42,636 nucleotides of DNA, taken from the NCBI RefSeq assembly GCF_013817345.1, contig NZ_JACDCW010000025.1, forward strand, positions 1-42,636, in the 5' to 3' direction. This stretch comes from Methylibium sp. (GTDB lineage: Bacteria; Pseudomonadota; Gammaproteobacteria; Burkholderiales; Burkholderiaceae_C). Both the position numbers and the translations under genes were made by a program. Of the stretch, positions 7,123 to 16,337 are shown piece after piece. Numbering within the stretch: position 1 is the first letter of the stretch; each line of letters opens with the position of its first letter. The notes beneath the pieces are model-generated. The model was not told the origin of the DNA. It was given only the letters and a program-made list of their open reading frames with translations, and ran no database searches.

Positions 7123-8487
7123 TCATGCCAGCTCCCGCAGCAACTCGACGGCCTGCTCGACGCGTTCTACCGCGTGGATCGTCAAGCCCTCGACCGCCTT
7201 GCGCGGCGCATTGGCTTTGGGCACCACCGCGACGCCGAAGCCGAGCTTGGCCGCCTCCTTGAGCCGCTCCTGCCCACGCGGCGCAGGCCGCACTTCGCCG
7301 GCCAGGCCGACCTCGCCGAAAGCCAGAAAGCCGCGCGGCAGCGGTTTGCCGCGCAGGCTGCTCTGGATCGCCAGCATCACTGCCAGGTCGGCGGCCGGCT
7401 CCGTGATGCGCACACCGCCGACCGCATTGACGAACACGTCCTGGTCCATGCAGGCGATGCCGGCATGGCGGTGCAACACGGCCAGGAGCATCGCCAGGCG
7501 ATCACGGTCCAGCCCCACCGAGAGCCGCCGCGGGCTCGGCCCGCCGCTGTCGACCAAGGCCTGAATCTCCACCAGCAGCGGCCGCGTGCCTTCGAGCGTG
7601 ACCATCACGCACGAACCGGGCACCGGCTCGGCATGCGTGGAGAGAAAAATGGCGCTCGGGTTCGACACGCCTTTCAAGCCGCGCTCGGTCATCGCGAACA
7701 CGCCGATCTCGTTGACGGCGCCGAAGCGGTTCTTGATCGCGCGCACCAGCCGAAAGCTGCTGTGCGTGTCGCCCTCGAAATACAGCACGGTATCGACGAT
7801 GTGTTCGAGCACGCGGGGCCCGGCGATCGCACCTTCCTTGGTGACGTGGCCGACCAGCACGATGGTCGTGCCGCTGGCCTTGGCGGTGCGCGTGAGCTGT
7901 GCGGCGCATTCGCGCACCTGCGCCACCGAGCCGGGTGCGGAGGTGAGCTGGTCGGAATACACCGTCTGGATCGAGTCGATCACGCAGAACGCCGGCTCCT
8001 CGGCGGCCAGTGTGGCCTGGATCCGTTCGAGCTGAATCTCGGCCTGCACGCGCACGCGCGAGCCGTCCAGGCCGAGCCGGCGTGCGCGCAGCGCAATCTG
8101 CGCGCCGCTTTCCTCGCCCGTGACGTACAGCACCTTCATCTGCGTGCTCATCGCGTCGGCGGCCTGCAGCAGCAGGGTGCTCTTGCCGATGCCCGGGTCG
8201 CCGCCGATCAGCACCACACCGCCCGCGACGATGCCGCCGCCGAGCACGCGGTCCAGTTCCTCGATCCCGGTAGGCGTGCGGGCCATGTCGGCCGCGTCGA
8301 TCTCGCTGAGCGTGGCCACCGGCAGGCTTTTTGCGAGCGACTGGAAGCGGTGCTTCGTCGCCGAGGCCGGCTCGGCCACGCCTTCTTCTAGGGTGTTCCA
8401 GGCATTGCATGCGGGGCACTTGCCCAGCCACTTTGGGCTGCTGCCGCCGCATTCAGTGCACGTGTAGATCGTCTTTTCCTTGGCCAT
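7123..8487 (-). CDS. radA: DNA repair ATPase RadA (Sms)
   Basis: This RecA-family helicase of 454 residues promotes branch migration and processing of recombination intermediates. An N-terminal C4 zinc finger (Cys10, 13, 24, 27) is followed by a RecA-like core with Walker A GGDPGIGKST at 95-104 and Walker B around FCVIDSIQTVY. The RadA-specific KNRFG motif lies at 252-256, and a C-terminal Lon-protease-like domain follows (FVNAVGGVRITEPAADLAV). Length equals E. coli RadA (about 460). The ATG at 8487 places the zinc finger correctly; upstream in-frame sequence has no homology. It lies in the leftward block with alr and arfB. Confidence 0.97.
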   Translation of the reverse strand: MAKEKTIYTCTECGGSSPKWLGKCPACNAWNTLEEGVAEPASATKHRFQSLAKSLPVATLSEIDAADMARTPTGIEELDRVLGGGIVAGGVVLIGGDPGIGKSTLLLQAADAMSTQMKVLYVTGEESGAQIALRARRLGLDGSRVRVQAEIQLERIQATLAAEEPAFCVIDSIQTVYSDQLTSAPGSVAQVRECAAQLTRTAKASGTTIVLVGHVTKEGAIAGPRVLEHIVDTVLYFEGDTHSSFRLVRAIKNRFGAVNEIGVFAMTERGLKGVSNPSAIFLSTHAEPVPGSCVMVTLEGTRPLLVEIQALVDSGGPSPRRLSVGLDRDRLAMLLAVLHRHAGIACMDQDVFVNAVGGVRITEPAADLAVMLAIQSSLRGKPLPRGFLAFGEVGLAGEVRPAPRGQERLKEAAKLGFGVAVVPKANAPRKAVEGLTIHAVERVEQAVELLRELA

Positions 8488-8605
8488 GCGGCATTGTCGC
8501 CGCCGGCCTGCAGCACTGAAGACGGCGCGATCGCGGGAGCCGTTGCTATCGCAAAGGCGCAGCCGCGGACCGGCGCAACGCAAACCGTCCGCGCGAAGAC
8601 AAGGC

Positions 8606-9022
8606 TCAGCGGTCCGTGACCTTGCCGCGCTGGCTCTTGACCTCGCTGCGCGCGCTCTTGCCTTCGAGCCGGCGCTGCCGCGAGCCGTAGGTCGGCTTGG
8701 TGGGCACGCGCTTCTTGGGCGGCGTGGCCACGCTGAGCACCAGCTCGAGCAGGCGCTGCAGCGCGTCGGCCCGGTTGCGCGCCTGCGTGCGTTCTTCCTG
8801 CGCCTTGATGACGATCACGCCATCACCGCTCAGGCGCTGATCGCGAATCGCCAGCAGCCGCGCCTTGTGCGCCTCGGGCAAGCTCGAGGCCGGCACGTCG
8901 AAGCGCAAGTGCACCGCGCTCGATACCTTGTTGACGTTCTGCCCGCCCGCTCCCTGCGCCCGCACCGCGCTGAACTCGGCCTCCCGTTCGAGCAGGATGC
9001 GCAGGCGTTCGCCGAGGCTCAT
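8606..9022 (-). CDS. arfB: Peptidyl-tRNA hydrolase / ribosome rescue factor ArfB
   Basis: This 138-residue protein rescues ribosomes stalled on messages lacking a stop codon by hydrolysing the peptidyl-tRNA. The release-factor-like domain carries GGQ at 26-28 (AQGAGGQNVNKV), exactly where E. coli ArfB (YaeJ) has it. The basic C-terminal tail (RRLEGKSARSEVKSQRGKV), which enters the empty mRNA channel, is present. ATG at 9022 gives the family length of about 140. It lies 118 bp upstream of radA on the same strand and 70 bp downstream of an orphan gene. Confidence 0.95.
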   Translation of the reverse strand: MSLGERLRILLEREAEFSAVRAQGAGGQNVNKVSSAVHLRFDVPASSLPEAHKARLLAIRDQRLSGDGVIVIKAQEERTQARNRADALQRLLELVLSVATPPKKRVPTKPTYGSRQRRLEGKSARSEVKSQRGKVTDR

Positions 9023-9092
9023 GACGACCCCCGCGTCGCTGCGCTCGTGCCGCCGGAGGGGGCGGGGCTCGGCTGGCGGCCCGGCGCCGGAC

Positions 9093-9617
9093 TCACCCCG
9101 GCACTGGCGGCGCGAGCGCGAGCACCGGGGCGGGGGCCGGCAGCTGCGGCAACGCCGCGCGAACTTGCTGGCACTGGGCGATGTGGCGGTCGCACAGGCG
9201 CTTGAACATCCAGCCCGAGAGCGCCGCCGATGCCGCCAGCCCCGCAATGGGCGCCAGCTTGGCGGCCTGTTGCGCGCCCACGCGCAGGCCAATCGCCCGC
9301 AGCGCCGTGAACAGAGCGCCTTGCGTGATGACGCGGCCGATCAGGTAGCTGCCGACTTCCTGCGTCAGATCGTCGACCTGGTTGCGCAGCGTGGCCGGCA
9401 ATTGGGCAAGCTGGCCCGGTGCCAGACCATGGGCGGCGCTGATCTGCTCGATGGTGGACGCGAGCAGCTTGCCGTTGATGAACAGATCCACGCCCGCCAC
9501 TGGCAAGGCCGACACGCCGGCCGCCTTGAGCGCTTGGCGCCGCACCAGCCGCCGGCAATCGCGCTCGACCGCATTCACGCCGGTGGCAGCACGGGGTGGG
9601 GCGTGTTCGGGCCGCAT
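9093..9617 (-). CDS. Hypothetical protein, weakly DUF697-like
   Basis: This 174-residue protein begins at ATG 9617, 2 bp after the stop of the GlsB-type gene, which suggests translational coupling. Two Ala/Gly/Pro-rich hydrophobic stretches (ALKAAGVSALPVAGVDLF near 30-45 and LAPIAGLAASAALSGW near 120-137) flank a helical region with a possible surface role. The ALPVAGVDL block is reminiscent of DUF697/YcjF-type proteins, which associate with membranes, but the match is weak. The last 25 residues are Pro/Ala-rich. No function is assigned. Confidence 0.6.
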   Translation of the reverse strand: MRPEHAPPRAATGVNAVERDCRRLVRRQALKAAGVSALPVAGVDLFINGKLLASTIEQISAAHGLAPGQLAQLPATLRNQVDDLTQEVGSYLIGRVITQGALFTALRAIGLRVGAQQAAKLAPIAGLAASAALSGWMFKRLCDRHIAQCQQVRAALPQLPAPAPVLALAPPVPG

Positions 9618-9619
9618 GG

Positions 9620-9874
9620 CTAACTCTTGCTGGAGCCGCGCACTTTTTCGAAGACGAACAGCAACAGGAAGGCACCGACGATCGAGGCGATCCAGCCCAC
9701 CGGCTCGCCGACCTGGTACCAGCCCATCGCCTGGCCGACGTAACCGGCGACGAAGGCGCCGGCGATGCCGAGCAGGCAGGTCAGGATCCAGCCCATCTTC
9801 TGGTCGCCCGGCATCAGAAGACGCGCGAGGGCGCCGACGATCAGCCCGACGAAGATGGTGGAAATGATGCCCAT
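9620..9874 (-). CDS. GlsB/YeaQ/YmgE-family small membrane protein
   Basis: This 84-residue protein has three hydrophobic helices (IISTIFVGLIVGALARLLMP, WILTCLLGIAGAFVAGYVGQ, WIASIVGAFLLLFVFEKV) and the characteristic glycine-rich turns of the transglycosylase-associated / GlsB-YeaQ-YmgE family. The family is linked to stress and stationary phase in enterics and to envelope stress in Gram-positives, with unknown biochemistry. ATG at 9874 is preceded by AAGGAG. It sits between divergently placed spacer sequence and the orphan gene that follows it. Confidence 0.92.
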   Translation of the reverse strand: MGIISTIFVGLIVGALARLLMPGDQKMGWILTCLLGIAGAFVAGYVGQAMGWYQVGEPVGWIASIVGAFLLLFVFEKVRGSSKS

Positions 9875-10020
9875 GTGGTGCTCCTTGCGAGAAATGGAAG
9901 TATCCGCTCCATCATAGTGAGCGCAAGGCCGACGGAGTGTGACGCGGCGAACCGCTGCGGCCTCGGGCGCGAAGGTCGAGCCCATCGGCATACGCCTCCG
10001 CAGCGGTCGATCTGCCGAGG

Positions 10021-11205
10021 CTATGGCGGCGGCGAGTCAGCCGCCCACGCCGCCTCACCGACCGTGCGCACCGGCACGCGTGCCGCCAATGCACACATCA
10101 GCTCGTAGCCGAGGGTGCCGGCGGCATGCGCCACCTCGTCGATCGGCAGCAGGCTCACCCTGCCGTCCACCGGCGGGCCCCGACCCCACAGCGTGACCTC
10201 GCTGCCCGGCCCGGCGTGCGGCACCGGCGTCAGGTCGACTGTCACCATGTCCATCGAGACCCGCCCGACCAGCCGCGTGCGCACGCCCTCAACCAGCACC
10301 GGCGTGCCGTGCTCGTGCGTGCCCGGCGCGTGGCGCGGATAGCCGTCGGCATAGCCGCAGGCGACCACGCCGATGCGCATGGGAGCATGGGCCGTGTAGC
10401 GGCTGCCGTAGCCGACGGTGTCTCCGGGCTGCAACTGCTGCACGGCGATGAGTTTCGAGCGCAGCGTCATCGTCGGCTGCAGATCCCAGTGCCCGATGTC
10501 ATGGGAAGGAAAGTCGGGCGCCGAGCCGTAGAGCAGGATGCCGGCGCGAACCCAGTCGGCGCGCACCTGCGCATCGCTGGCGTGGCGCAGCGTCGCGGCG
10601 CTGTTGGCTAGGCTGCGCTCGCCGGGCAGATCGCGCGTCGTCTCGGTGAAGACCTGCAACTGGCGGTCGATGGCGCGCGCACCGGGCGTCGAGGCGTCGG
10701 TGTTCGCATTGGCATCCGCGTCGGAGAAGTGCGTCATCAGCGACACCTCGTCCACTTGCGGCAAGGCCTCCAGCCGCGTCCAGGCCGAGCGAAAGGCCTG
10801 CGGCGTGAAGCCGAGCCGGTTCATGCCGCTGTTGAGTTTGAGGAAGACGCGGTGCGGCGCCTTGGTCTTGTGCATCGCCAGCCAGTCGATCTGCGCCTCG
10901 CAGTGCACCGTGTGCCACAGGCCCAGGCGCGAGCACAGTTCCAGGTCGCGCGGCTCGAAGGCACCTTCGAGCAGCAGGATCGGGCCCCGCCAGCCCAGCT
11001 CGCGCAGGGTCCGGGCTTCGGCCAGATCGAGCAGCGCGAAGCCGTCGGCCGCGCGCAGGCCCGCATACGCGCGTGCGATGCCGTGGCCATAGGCGTTGGC
11101 CTTGACCACCGCCCACAGCCGCGCACCGGCCAGCTCGGCGCGCGCGCGCGCCAGGTTGTGAGCCAGGGCGTCGGTGTGGATCAGCGCTTCGATCGGTCGG
11201 GGCAT
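10021..11205 (-). CDS. alr: Alanine racemase
   Basis: This 394-residue fold-type III PLP enzyme interconverts L- and D-alanine, supplying D-Ala for peptidoglycan. The cofactor Lys is Lys35 in [10 protein letters not shown], and the second catalytic base is Tyr266 in GYGSRY. Substrate and cofactor loops include [20 protein letters not shown] and SMDM (317-320). The ATG at 11205 places Lys35 at the usual position. It is divergent from lplT, an arrangement I associate with Burkholderiales, and begins the leftward block leading to radA. Confidence 0.97.
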   Translation of the reverse strand: MPRPIEALIHTDALAHNLARARAELAGARLWAVVKANAYGHGIARAYAGLRAADGFALLDLAEARTLRELGWRGPILLLEGAFEPRDLELCSRLGLWHTVHCEAQIDWLAMHKTKAPHRVFLKLNSGMNRLGFTPQAFRSAWTRLEALPQVDEVSLMTHFSDADANANTDASTPGARAIDRQLQVFTETTRDLPGERSLANSAATLRHASDAQVRADWVRAGILLYGSAPDFPSHDIGHWDLQPTMTLRSKLIAVQQLQPGDTVGYGSRYTAHAPMRIGVVACGYADGYPRHAPGTHEHGTPVLVEGVRTRLVGRVSMDMVTVDLTPVPHAGPGSEVTLWGRGPPVDGRVSLLPIDEVAHAAGTLGYELMCALAARVPVRTVGEAAWAADSPPP

Positions 11206-11252
11206 GGTGCGTCAGACGAATATGAAAAACGGTTCGGCCGCAACCCCCATGC

Positions 11253-11258
11253 TATAAC
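11253..11258 (+). promoter_or_regulatory. Possible -10 element for lplT
   Basis: TATAAC lies 79 bp upstream of the lplT ATG in the 131-bp alr/lplT divergent interval. No good -35 match sits at the right distance, so this is a suggestion only. Confidence 0.3.
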
Positions 11259-11336
11259 CCGCGCCGACCCGGCATGCAGCGCTCGCCCAGCGTGCTGCCG
11301 GGCCGGCCGACCGCTCGAGCAGGTGCAGAAAGGCGC

Positions 11337-12710
11337 ATGAAAAAAGGCTTCTACACCATCATGTCGGCGCAGTTCTTCAGCTCGCTGGCCGACAACGCAC
11401 TGTTCGTTGCCGCGGTGGAGCTGCTCAGGACTTCAGGCCAACCCGAATGGCAACGCGCCGCGCTGGTGCCGATGTTCGCGCTGTTCTACGTGGTGCTGGC
11501 GCCCTTCGTCGGCGCCTTCGCCGACGCGGTGCCCAAGGGCCGGGTGATGTTCGTCGCCAATCTGGTCAAGGTGGTCGGCTGCATGATGATGCTGTTCGGC
11601 AGCCATCCGCTGATCTCCTACGCCATCGTCGGCCTCGGTGCTGCTGCCTACTCGCCGGCCAAGTACGGCATCCTCACCGAGCTGTTGCCGCCTTCGCAAC
11701 TGGTCAAGGCCAACGGCTGGATCGAAGGCCTGACCATCGGCTCGATCATCCTGGGCGTGGTGCTGGGCGGGCAACTGGTCTCGCTCAACCTCACCGAGCG
11801 GCTGACCGATTTCAGTCTGCTGGCGGCAGCGACAAACCTCGACTCGCTCGGCGACGTGTTGCTGTTCGCGGTGCTCGCCGTGGCCGCCCCGCTGTATCAG
11901 TGCGCCGAGTTCATCACGAGCCTGACCATGCCGGACGCGTCGGTCATCGACGTGGCGATCGTGGCGCTGGCCTTGCTGTATGTCGTCGCGGCCGTCTTCA
12001 ATCTCTACATCCCGCGCACCGAGGCACCGCTGCAGCCCTTCGCGCACAGCGTGCCCGGCCTGGTCCGCGATTTCTCGCGCTGCAACGCGCGCCTGTGGGG
12101 CGACAAGCTGGGGCAGATTTCACTGGCAACGACCACGCTGTTCTGGGGCGTGTCGGGGAACCTGCGCTACATCGTTCTGGCATGGGGCGCGGCGGCGCTC
12201 GGCTACGGCACGACGCAGGCTTCGTCGCTGGTGGGCGTGGTCGCCATCGGCACCGCGTTCGGCGCGATCCTGGCCTCGGTGCGCATGCGGCTGGATCAGG
12301 CCACCAGCGTGATCCCGCTGGGCATCGCGATGGGCGTGCTCATCATCGCCATGAACTTCATCGACAACGTCTGGGTCGCCGCGCCCTTCCTGATCGTGCT
12401 CGGCGGGCTTGGAGGCTTTTTGGTGGTGCCGATGAACGCGCTGCTGCAGCACCGCGGCCACAACCTGATGGGCGCCGGCCGCTCGATCGCCGTGCAGAAC
12501 TTCAACGAGCAGGCCTGCATCCTCGGCTTGGGCGCTTTCTATACAGGGATGACGCGCTTCGGCCTGTCGGCCTTCGGCGCCATCACCATCTTCGGCATCC
12601 TCGTGGCCGGCGTGATGTGGCTGATCCAGCGCTGGCATCGCGACAACCGGGTGCGTTACCGGGCCGAAGTCGATCACCTGCTCGACATTGCGCGGCGCGA
12701 TCCGCACTGA
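11337..12710 (+). CDS. lplT: Lysophospholipid transporter LplT
   Basis: This 457-residue major facilitator has about 12 membrane helices. It opens with MKKGFYTIMSAQFFSSLADNALF, characteristic of LplT, which flips lysophospholipids across the inner membrane for re-acylation. The loop AYSPAKYGILTELLPPSQLVKANGW is a strong family signature. It is about 60 residues longer than E. coli LplT (397), partly in the central region around TNLDSLGDVLLFAVLAV, within the range of betaproteobacterial forms. ATG at 11337 is chosen to keep the conserved N-terminus. The acyltransferase partner Aas is not in the window. Confidence 0.93.
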   Translation: MKKGFYTIMSAQFFSSLADNALFVAAVELLRTSGQPEWQRAALVPMFALFYVVLAPFVGAFADAVPKGRVMFVANLVKVVGCMMMLFGSHPLISYAIVGLGAAAYSPAKYGILTELLPPSQLVKANGWIEGLTIGSIILGVVLGGQLVSLNLTERLTDFSLLAAATNLDSLGDVLLFAVLAVAAPLYQCAEFITSLTMPDASVIDVAIVALALLYVVAAVFNLYIPRTEAPLQPFAHSVPGLVRDFSRCNARLWGDKLGQISLATTTLFWGVSGNLRYIVLAWGAAALGYGTTQASSLVGVVAIGTAFGAILASVRMRLDQATSVIPLGIAMGVLIIAMNFIDNVWVAAPFLIVLGGLGGFLVVPMNALLQHRGHNLMGAGRSIAVQNFNEQACILGLGAFYTGMTRFGLSAFGAITIFGILVAGVMWLIQRWHRDNRVRYRAEVDHLLDIARRDPH

Positions 12711-12812
12711 TCGACGTGCCTGTCCGTTGAACGCGCTGCGACGCTCTTCGGCATTGCGCAATACCGGTCGAGCACGGTCGTTGCGGGCCGCGATCCTCGG
12801 CCGGAGCACGCC

Positions 12813-13718
12813 ATGAATGCCCGACTCCTGCCGGGTGCCGCGTCGGCGCCGGGGCTGGCCGTGCTGGCGCTCACCTTGAACGCCTTCGTGTGGGGCGTGT
12901 CGTGGTGGCCGCTTCGCTTCCTGCAGGCGCACGGCCTGCACCCGCTGTGGGCCACGGCGCTGGTCTATGCGGTCGCCGTGATGGTGATCGGCGCGCGCTG
13001 GCCGCAGGCTTTCGGCCAAGTGTGGCGCGCGCCTGTCCTGTGGGTGCTGGTGCTGGCAGCCGGCAGCACCAACGCGGCCTTCAACTGGGCCGTGAGCATC
13101 GGCGACGTGGTGCGCGTGGTGCTGCTCTTCTATCTGATGCCGCTGTGGACGGTTCTGCTCGCCCGGCTGCTGCTGAGGGAAAGGCTCAATCGCTGGGCGG
13201 CGCTGCGCATGTCGCTGGCGCTGGCGGGCGCGGCCATCGTGCTCAAGGCGCCCGGCGCCGGCTGGCCCTGGCCGTCGGGTCTGGCGGATTTTCTGGGCAT
13301 TGCCGGCGGTTTCTTCTTCGCGCTCAACAACGTGATGCTGCGGCGCGAAGCGCACCGGCCGCAGGAGGCACGTGCGCTGGCCATGTTCCTCGGCGGAGTG
13401 CTGGTGGCCGGCCTGCTCGCTGCCGTGCTCAGCGCTGCCGGTGCCGTGCCGCTGCCCCCTGCGCCGCGCACGGCCTGGGTGGGGGTTGCGCTCGCATTGA
13501 CGGGCGGCTTCCTGATTGCCAACCTGGCGCTGCAGTACGGTGCCACGCGGCTGCGTGCGAATGTCACGGCGGTGGTGATGCTGACCGAAGTGGTGTTCGC
13601 CGCAGCCTCCGCCGTGTGGCTGGGCAAGGAGGTCGTGACGCCGCACATGCTGCTCGGCGGTGCGCTGATCGTCGCGGCGGCGCTGCTGTCGGCGCTGGAG
13701 CCGCCGCATGCGGCCTGA
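12813..13718 (+). CDS. DMT-superfamily (EamA) exporter
   Basis: This 301-residue inner-membrane protein has ten predicted helices arranged as two EamA repeats. The first covers about 12-145 (LNAFVWGVSWWPLRFLQ, NAAFNWAVSIGDVVRVVLLFYLMPLWTVLLARLLLRERL) and the second about 160-295 (GGFFFALNNVMLRREA, GGFLIANLALQYGATRL, ANVTAVVMLTEVVFAAASAVWLGKEV). Such proteins export amino acids or other small metabolites; the substrate cannot be told from sequence. ATG at 12813 gives a normal family length. It stands alone between lplT and a CAP-domain lipoprotein gene. Confidence 0.92.
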   Translation: MNARLLPGAASAPGLAVLALTLNAFVWGVSWWPLRFLQAHGLHPLWATALVYAVAVMVIGARWPQAFGQVWRAPVLWVLVLAAGSTNAAFNWAVSIGDVVRVVLLFYLMPLWTVLLARLLLRERLNRWAALRMSLALAGAAIVLKAPGAGWPWPSGLADFLGIAGGFFFALNNVMLRREAHRPQEARALAMFLGGVLVAGLLAAVLSAAGAVPLPPAPRTAWVGVALALTGGFLIANLALQYGATRLRANVTAVVMLTEVVFAAASAVWLGKEVVTPHMLLGGALIVAAALLSALEPPHAA

Positions 13719-13731
13719 AGCGGGCGGACCG

Positions 13732-13817
13732 CGGAAGCAGCGTGTCACAAGCCGGCCGCCGGGGTTGCACTTCGTCATCCCTGACGCGGGGCCGGCGGGG
13801 GATGCTCGCTGCTTCCG
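13732..13817. repeat. 11-bp inverted repeat in the CAP-protein leader
   Basis: CGGAAGCAGCG at 13732-13742 is perfectly repeated in inverted form at 13807-13817, separated by 64 bp that contain further GC-rich self-complementary sequence. It lies between the DMT exporter and CAP-protein genes, ending 19 bp before the CAP-protein start. It could be an mRNA leader stem or an operator pair. Confidence 0.5.
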
Positions 13818-13836
13818 TCACTTCTGTCGTAGTCCC

Positions 13837-14490
13837 ATGCAAAAGCACAAGTCCCCCCTCGCCCTTGCCGTGCTCGGCCTGTTGCTGATCCTGCAGGGCT
13901 GCGGCGGCGGCGGTGGCGGTGATGGAGAAGAAGCCCACGCCACGTCCTCCACGTCGTCACCGCAAGCAGAGGAAGCCCCCGCCGCCGCTGCCGAGGTGCC
14001 GGTTCCCGAGGACAGCACCGCCGCCATCCTGGCCGCCCCCAGCGGCACCGATGCCACGTGCGGCCTGCCCGACTTTCAGGCCGAGGCGATGCGGCTCATC
14101 AACGCGCGACGCGCGGCCGGAGCGAGTTGCGGTGGGCGCGGCCAGTTCGCCGCCGCTTCGGCGCTGCGCTGGAACGGTGCGCTTGCCAGCGCAGCCTACG
14201 GGCATTCGAAAGACATGGCCACCCGCAATTTTTTCTCGCACACGGGCTCCGACGGCAGCAGCTTCTCCAAACGGATCACCGCCGCCGGCTACGTGTGGGG
14301 CGGTGCGGCGGAAAACATCGCCGCCGGGCAGCGCTCGGTGCGCTCCGTCGTCGACGGCTGGATGCTGAGCCCGGACCATTGCGCGAACATCATGGCGGCC
14401 AGCTACCGCGATGCCGGCCTGGCCTGCGTTCGCAACAGCAGCAGCCGGTACGGCACCTACTGGACGCTCAATCTGGCTCGCCCGCGCTGA
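13837..14490 (+). CDS. CAP (SCP/PR1)-domain lipoprotein
   Basis: This 217-residue exported protein begins with a lipoprotein signal (LAVLGLLLILQGC, Cys22), followed by a poly-Gly linker and an Ala/Pro/Glu-rich spacer to about residue 70. A CAP domain follows: AMRLINARRAAGASC, LRWNGALASAAYGHSKDMATRNFFSHTGSDGSSF, AENIAAGQRSVRSVVDGWMLSPDHCANIM, and a final YWTLNLARPR. The two conserved His and acidic residues are in place. Bacterial CAP proteins are secreted or surface proteins of uncertain activity. ATG at 13837 is chosen for the signal peptide. Confidence 0.93.
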   Translation: MQKHKSPLALAVLGLLLILQGCGGGGGGDGEEAHATSSTSSPQAEEAPAAAAEVPVPEDSTAAILAAPSGTDATCGLPDFQAEAMRLINARRAAGASCGGRGQFAAASALRWNGALASAAYGHSKDMATRNFFSHTGSDGSSFSKRITAAGYVWGGAAENIAAGQRSVRSVVDGWMLSPDHCANIMAASYRDAGLACVRNSSSRYGTYWTLNLARPR

Positions 14491-14623
14491 AGGCTGCGCT
14501 GCCTTGCTTTAGACACGCCGTCACGGCCCAGGCTATCCCGTCGCATCCGGGCACGGGCGGCTTCGGCCTGTTTGCGATCCCGGAGCGCTACCGGCGGCTG
14601 GAGCGAAAGTGGCCGTCAAGCCG

Positions 14624-15754
14624 TCAAGAAGCCGGATTGGCCGCTGCCGTAGAGATCACGCCCCCGCCCAGGCAGATTTCGCCGTCGTAGAGCACCGCCG
14701 ACTGGCCCGGCGTGACCGCCCATTGCGGCTCGGTGAACTCGAGCGTGAAGCGGTCGTCGTCCGCTGGCGCCAGCGTGCAGGCCGAGTCGGCCTGGCGGTA
14801 GCGCGTCTTCGCCGCCAGCGGCCCCGCAGCGGGCGGACGGCCGGCGATCCAGCTGGCGTCCGCGGCCTCGAGCCGGTCGGACTGCAGCCAGGGGTGGTCA
14901 TGCCCCTGCACGATCCACAGCGTGTTGGCCGGCAGGTCCTTGCGCGCCACGAACCAGGGCGCATGCTCGCCGCCGCCGCGCGGTGCACCGCGCGGCTTGA
15001 CGCCACCGATGCCGATGCCCTTGCGTTGCCCCAGCGTGTAGAAAGACAGGCCGACATGCTCGCCGATCGTGCGGCCGCGTTCATCCTTGATCGGGCCCGG
15101 CGTGTTGGCGAGGTAGCGGCCCAGGAACTCGCGAAAGGGCCGCTCGCCGATGAAGCAGATGCCAGTCGAATCCTTCTTGGCGGCGTTGGCCAGACCGATC
15201 TGCGCCGCCAGCCGCCGCACCTCGGTCTTGGGCAACTCACCCACCGGAAACAGTGTGTGCGCAAGCTGCGTCTGGGTGAGGCGGTGCAGGAAATAGCTCT
15301 GGTCCTTGCTTGCGTCCAGGCCCTTGAGCAATTCGAACGCATCGTCGCGTTCGCGAACTCTTGCGTAGTGACCTGTTGCCATCTTCTCGGCGCCCAGCCG
15401 CATCGCGTGATCGAGGAAAGCCTTGAACTTGATCTCGGCGTTGCACAGCACGTCGGGGTTGGGCGTGCGGCCGGCCTCGTACTCGCGCAGGAACTCGGCG
15501 AACACGCGGTCCTTGTATTCGGCTGCGAAGTTCACGTGCTCGATCTCGATGCCGAGAACGTCGGCCACGCTGGCGGCATCGAGGAAGTCCTGGCGCGAGG
15601 TGCAGTGCTCGTCGTCGTCATCGTCCTCCCAGTTCTTCATGAACAGGCCCACCACCTCGAAGCCCTGCTCCTTGAGCAGCCAGGCGCTTACCGCCGAGTC
15701 GACGCCGCCGCTCAGGCCCACCACCACCCGCGTCTTGCCACTCGTCACCTTCAT
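14624..15754 (-). CDS. mnmA: tRNA-specific 2-thiouridylase MnmA
   Basis: This 376-residue enzyme thiolates U34 in tRNA-Lys, -Glu and -Gln. The ATP pyrophosphatase signature SGGVDS is at 15-20. The substrate region [14 protein letters not shown] carries an unusually long acidic run, and the two catalytic cysteines lie in [12 protein letters not shown] and [21 protein letters not shown] and a C-terminal beta-barrel ([29 protein letters not shown]) complete the family. ATG at 15754 lies 2 bp after the Nudix stop. The nudJ-mnmA order is the same as in E. coli, implying a conserved transcript. Confidence 0.97.
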   Translation of the reverse strand: MKVTSGKTRVVVGLSGGVDSAVSAWLLKEQGFEVVGLFMKNWEDDDDDEHCTSRQDFLDAASVADVLGIEIEHVNFAAEYKDRVFAEFLREYEAGRTPNPDVLCNAEIKFKAFLDHAMRLGAEKMATGHYARVRERDDAFELLKGLDASKDQSYFLHRLTQTQLAHTLFPVGELPKTEVRRLAAQIGLANAAKKDSTGICFIGERPFREFLGRYLANTPGPIKDERGRTIGEHVGLSFYTLGQRKGIGIGGVKPRGAPRGGGEHAPWFVARKDLPANTLWIVQGHDHPWLQSDRLEAADASWIAGRPPAAGPLAAKTRYRQADSACTLAPADDDRFTLEFTEPQWAVTPGQSAVLYDGEICLGGGVISTAAANPAS

Positions 15755-15756
15755 GC

Positions 15757-16248
15757 TCAGGATTTTTCCACCGGGTCGTAAAGACCGGGGTCGGTGTAGA
15801 CCGCCGAGACCGGATGGCGCACGCCGGCCAGGAAGTCATCGACGTTTTTCTGCAGCGCCGGGCTGCGGTGGCGATCGCTCGCCGCACGGATTTCGTCGGG
15901 CGTCATCCACACCGTGCGCACGATGCCGTGGTCGAGCCGGCGGCCGGGCTCGCGCGCCGAGACCGTGCCGCAGTAGCTGAAGCGCAGGTACGTCACGTCC
16001 TGCTTGCGCGCACTTCGGATAAAGCGCGACATGTAAATGCCGAGCAGCGCCGTCGGCGTGAAGACGCAGGCGGTTTCCTCCAGCACCTCGCGCACCACCG
16101 CCTCGAGCAGCGACTCGCCCGGGTCGAGGTGCCCGGCCGGCTGATTCAGGCGCAGGCCCTCGGGCGTTTCTTCTTCCACCAGCAGGAAGCGGCCGTCCTG
16201 CTCGATCACCGCCGCCACGGTCACCGCGGGTTTCCATCGTTGTCTCAT
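15757..16248 (-). CDS. nudJ: Nudix hydrolase, NudJ-type
   Basis: This 163-residue pyrophosphohydrolase has the Nudix box [22 protein letters not shown], which fits Gx5Ex7REUxEE with TA at the last positions. The N-terminus [24 protein letters not shown] and the position directly before mnmA match E. coli NudJ (YmfB), a phosphatase acting on thiamine pyrophosphate precursors and nucleoside triphosphates. ATG at 16248 is preferred over an upstream GTG at 16266. It is divergent from pntAA with about 90 bp between the starts. Substrate assignment is by family and context only. Confidence 0.9.
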   Translation of the reverse strand: MRQRWKPAVTVAAVIEQDGRFLLVEEETPEGLRLNQPAGHLDPGESLLEAVVREVLEETACVFTPTALLGIYMSRFIRSARKQDVTYLRFSYCGTVSAREPGRRLDHGIVRTVWMTPDEIRAASDRHRSPALQKNVDDFLAGVRHPVSAVYTDPGLYDPVEKS

Positions 16249-16337
16249 GCGCGATCGTATCGGCACGCGACGGTCGATTACGCGCTTGTCGATTGTGTAA
16301 GCTCCGCCTCCGAACGAACAGACCGACAGGAGAGCTC

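Noticed and set aside
10021-10045. GGCGGC/GCCGCC hairpin at the 3' end of alr as a terminator
   Set aside because: No T-run follows on the minus strand, and the pairing is within Pro/Ser-rich codons where such repeats arise by chance.
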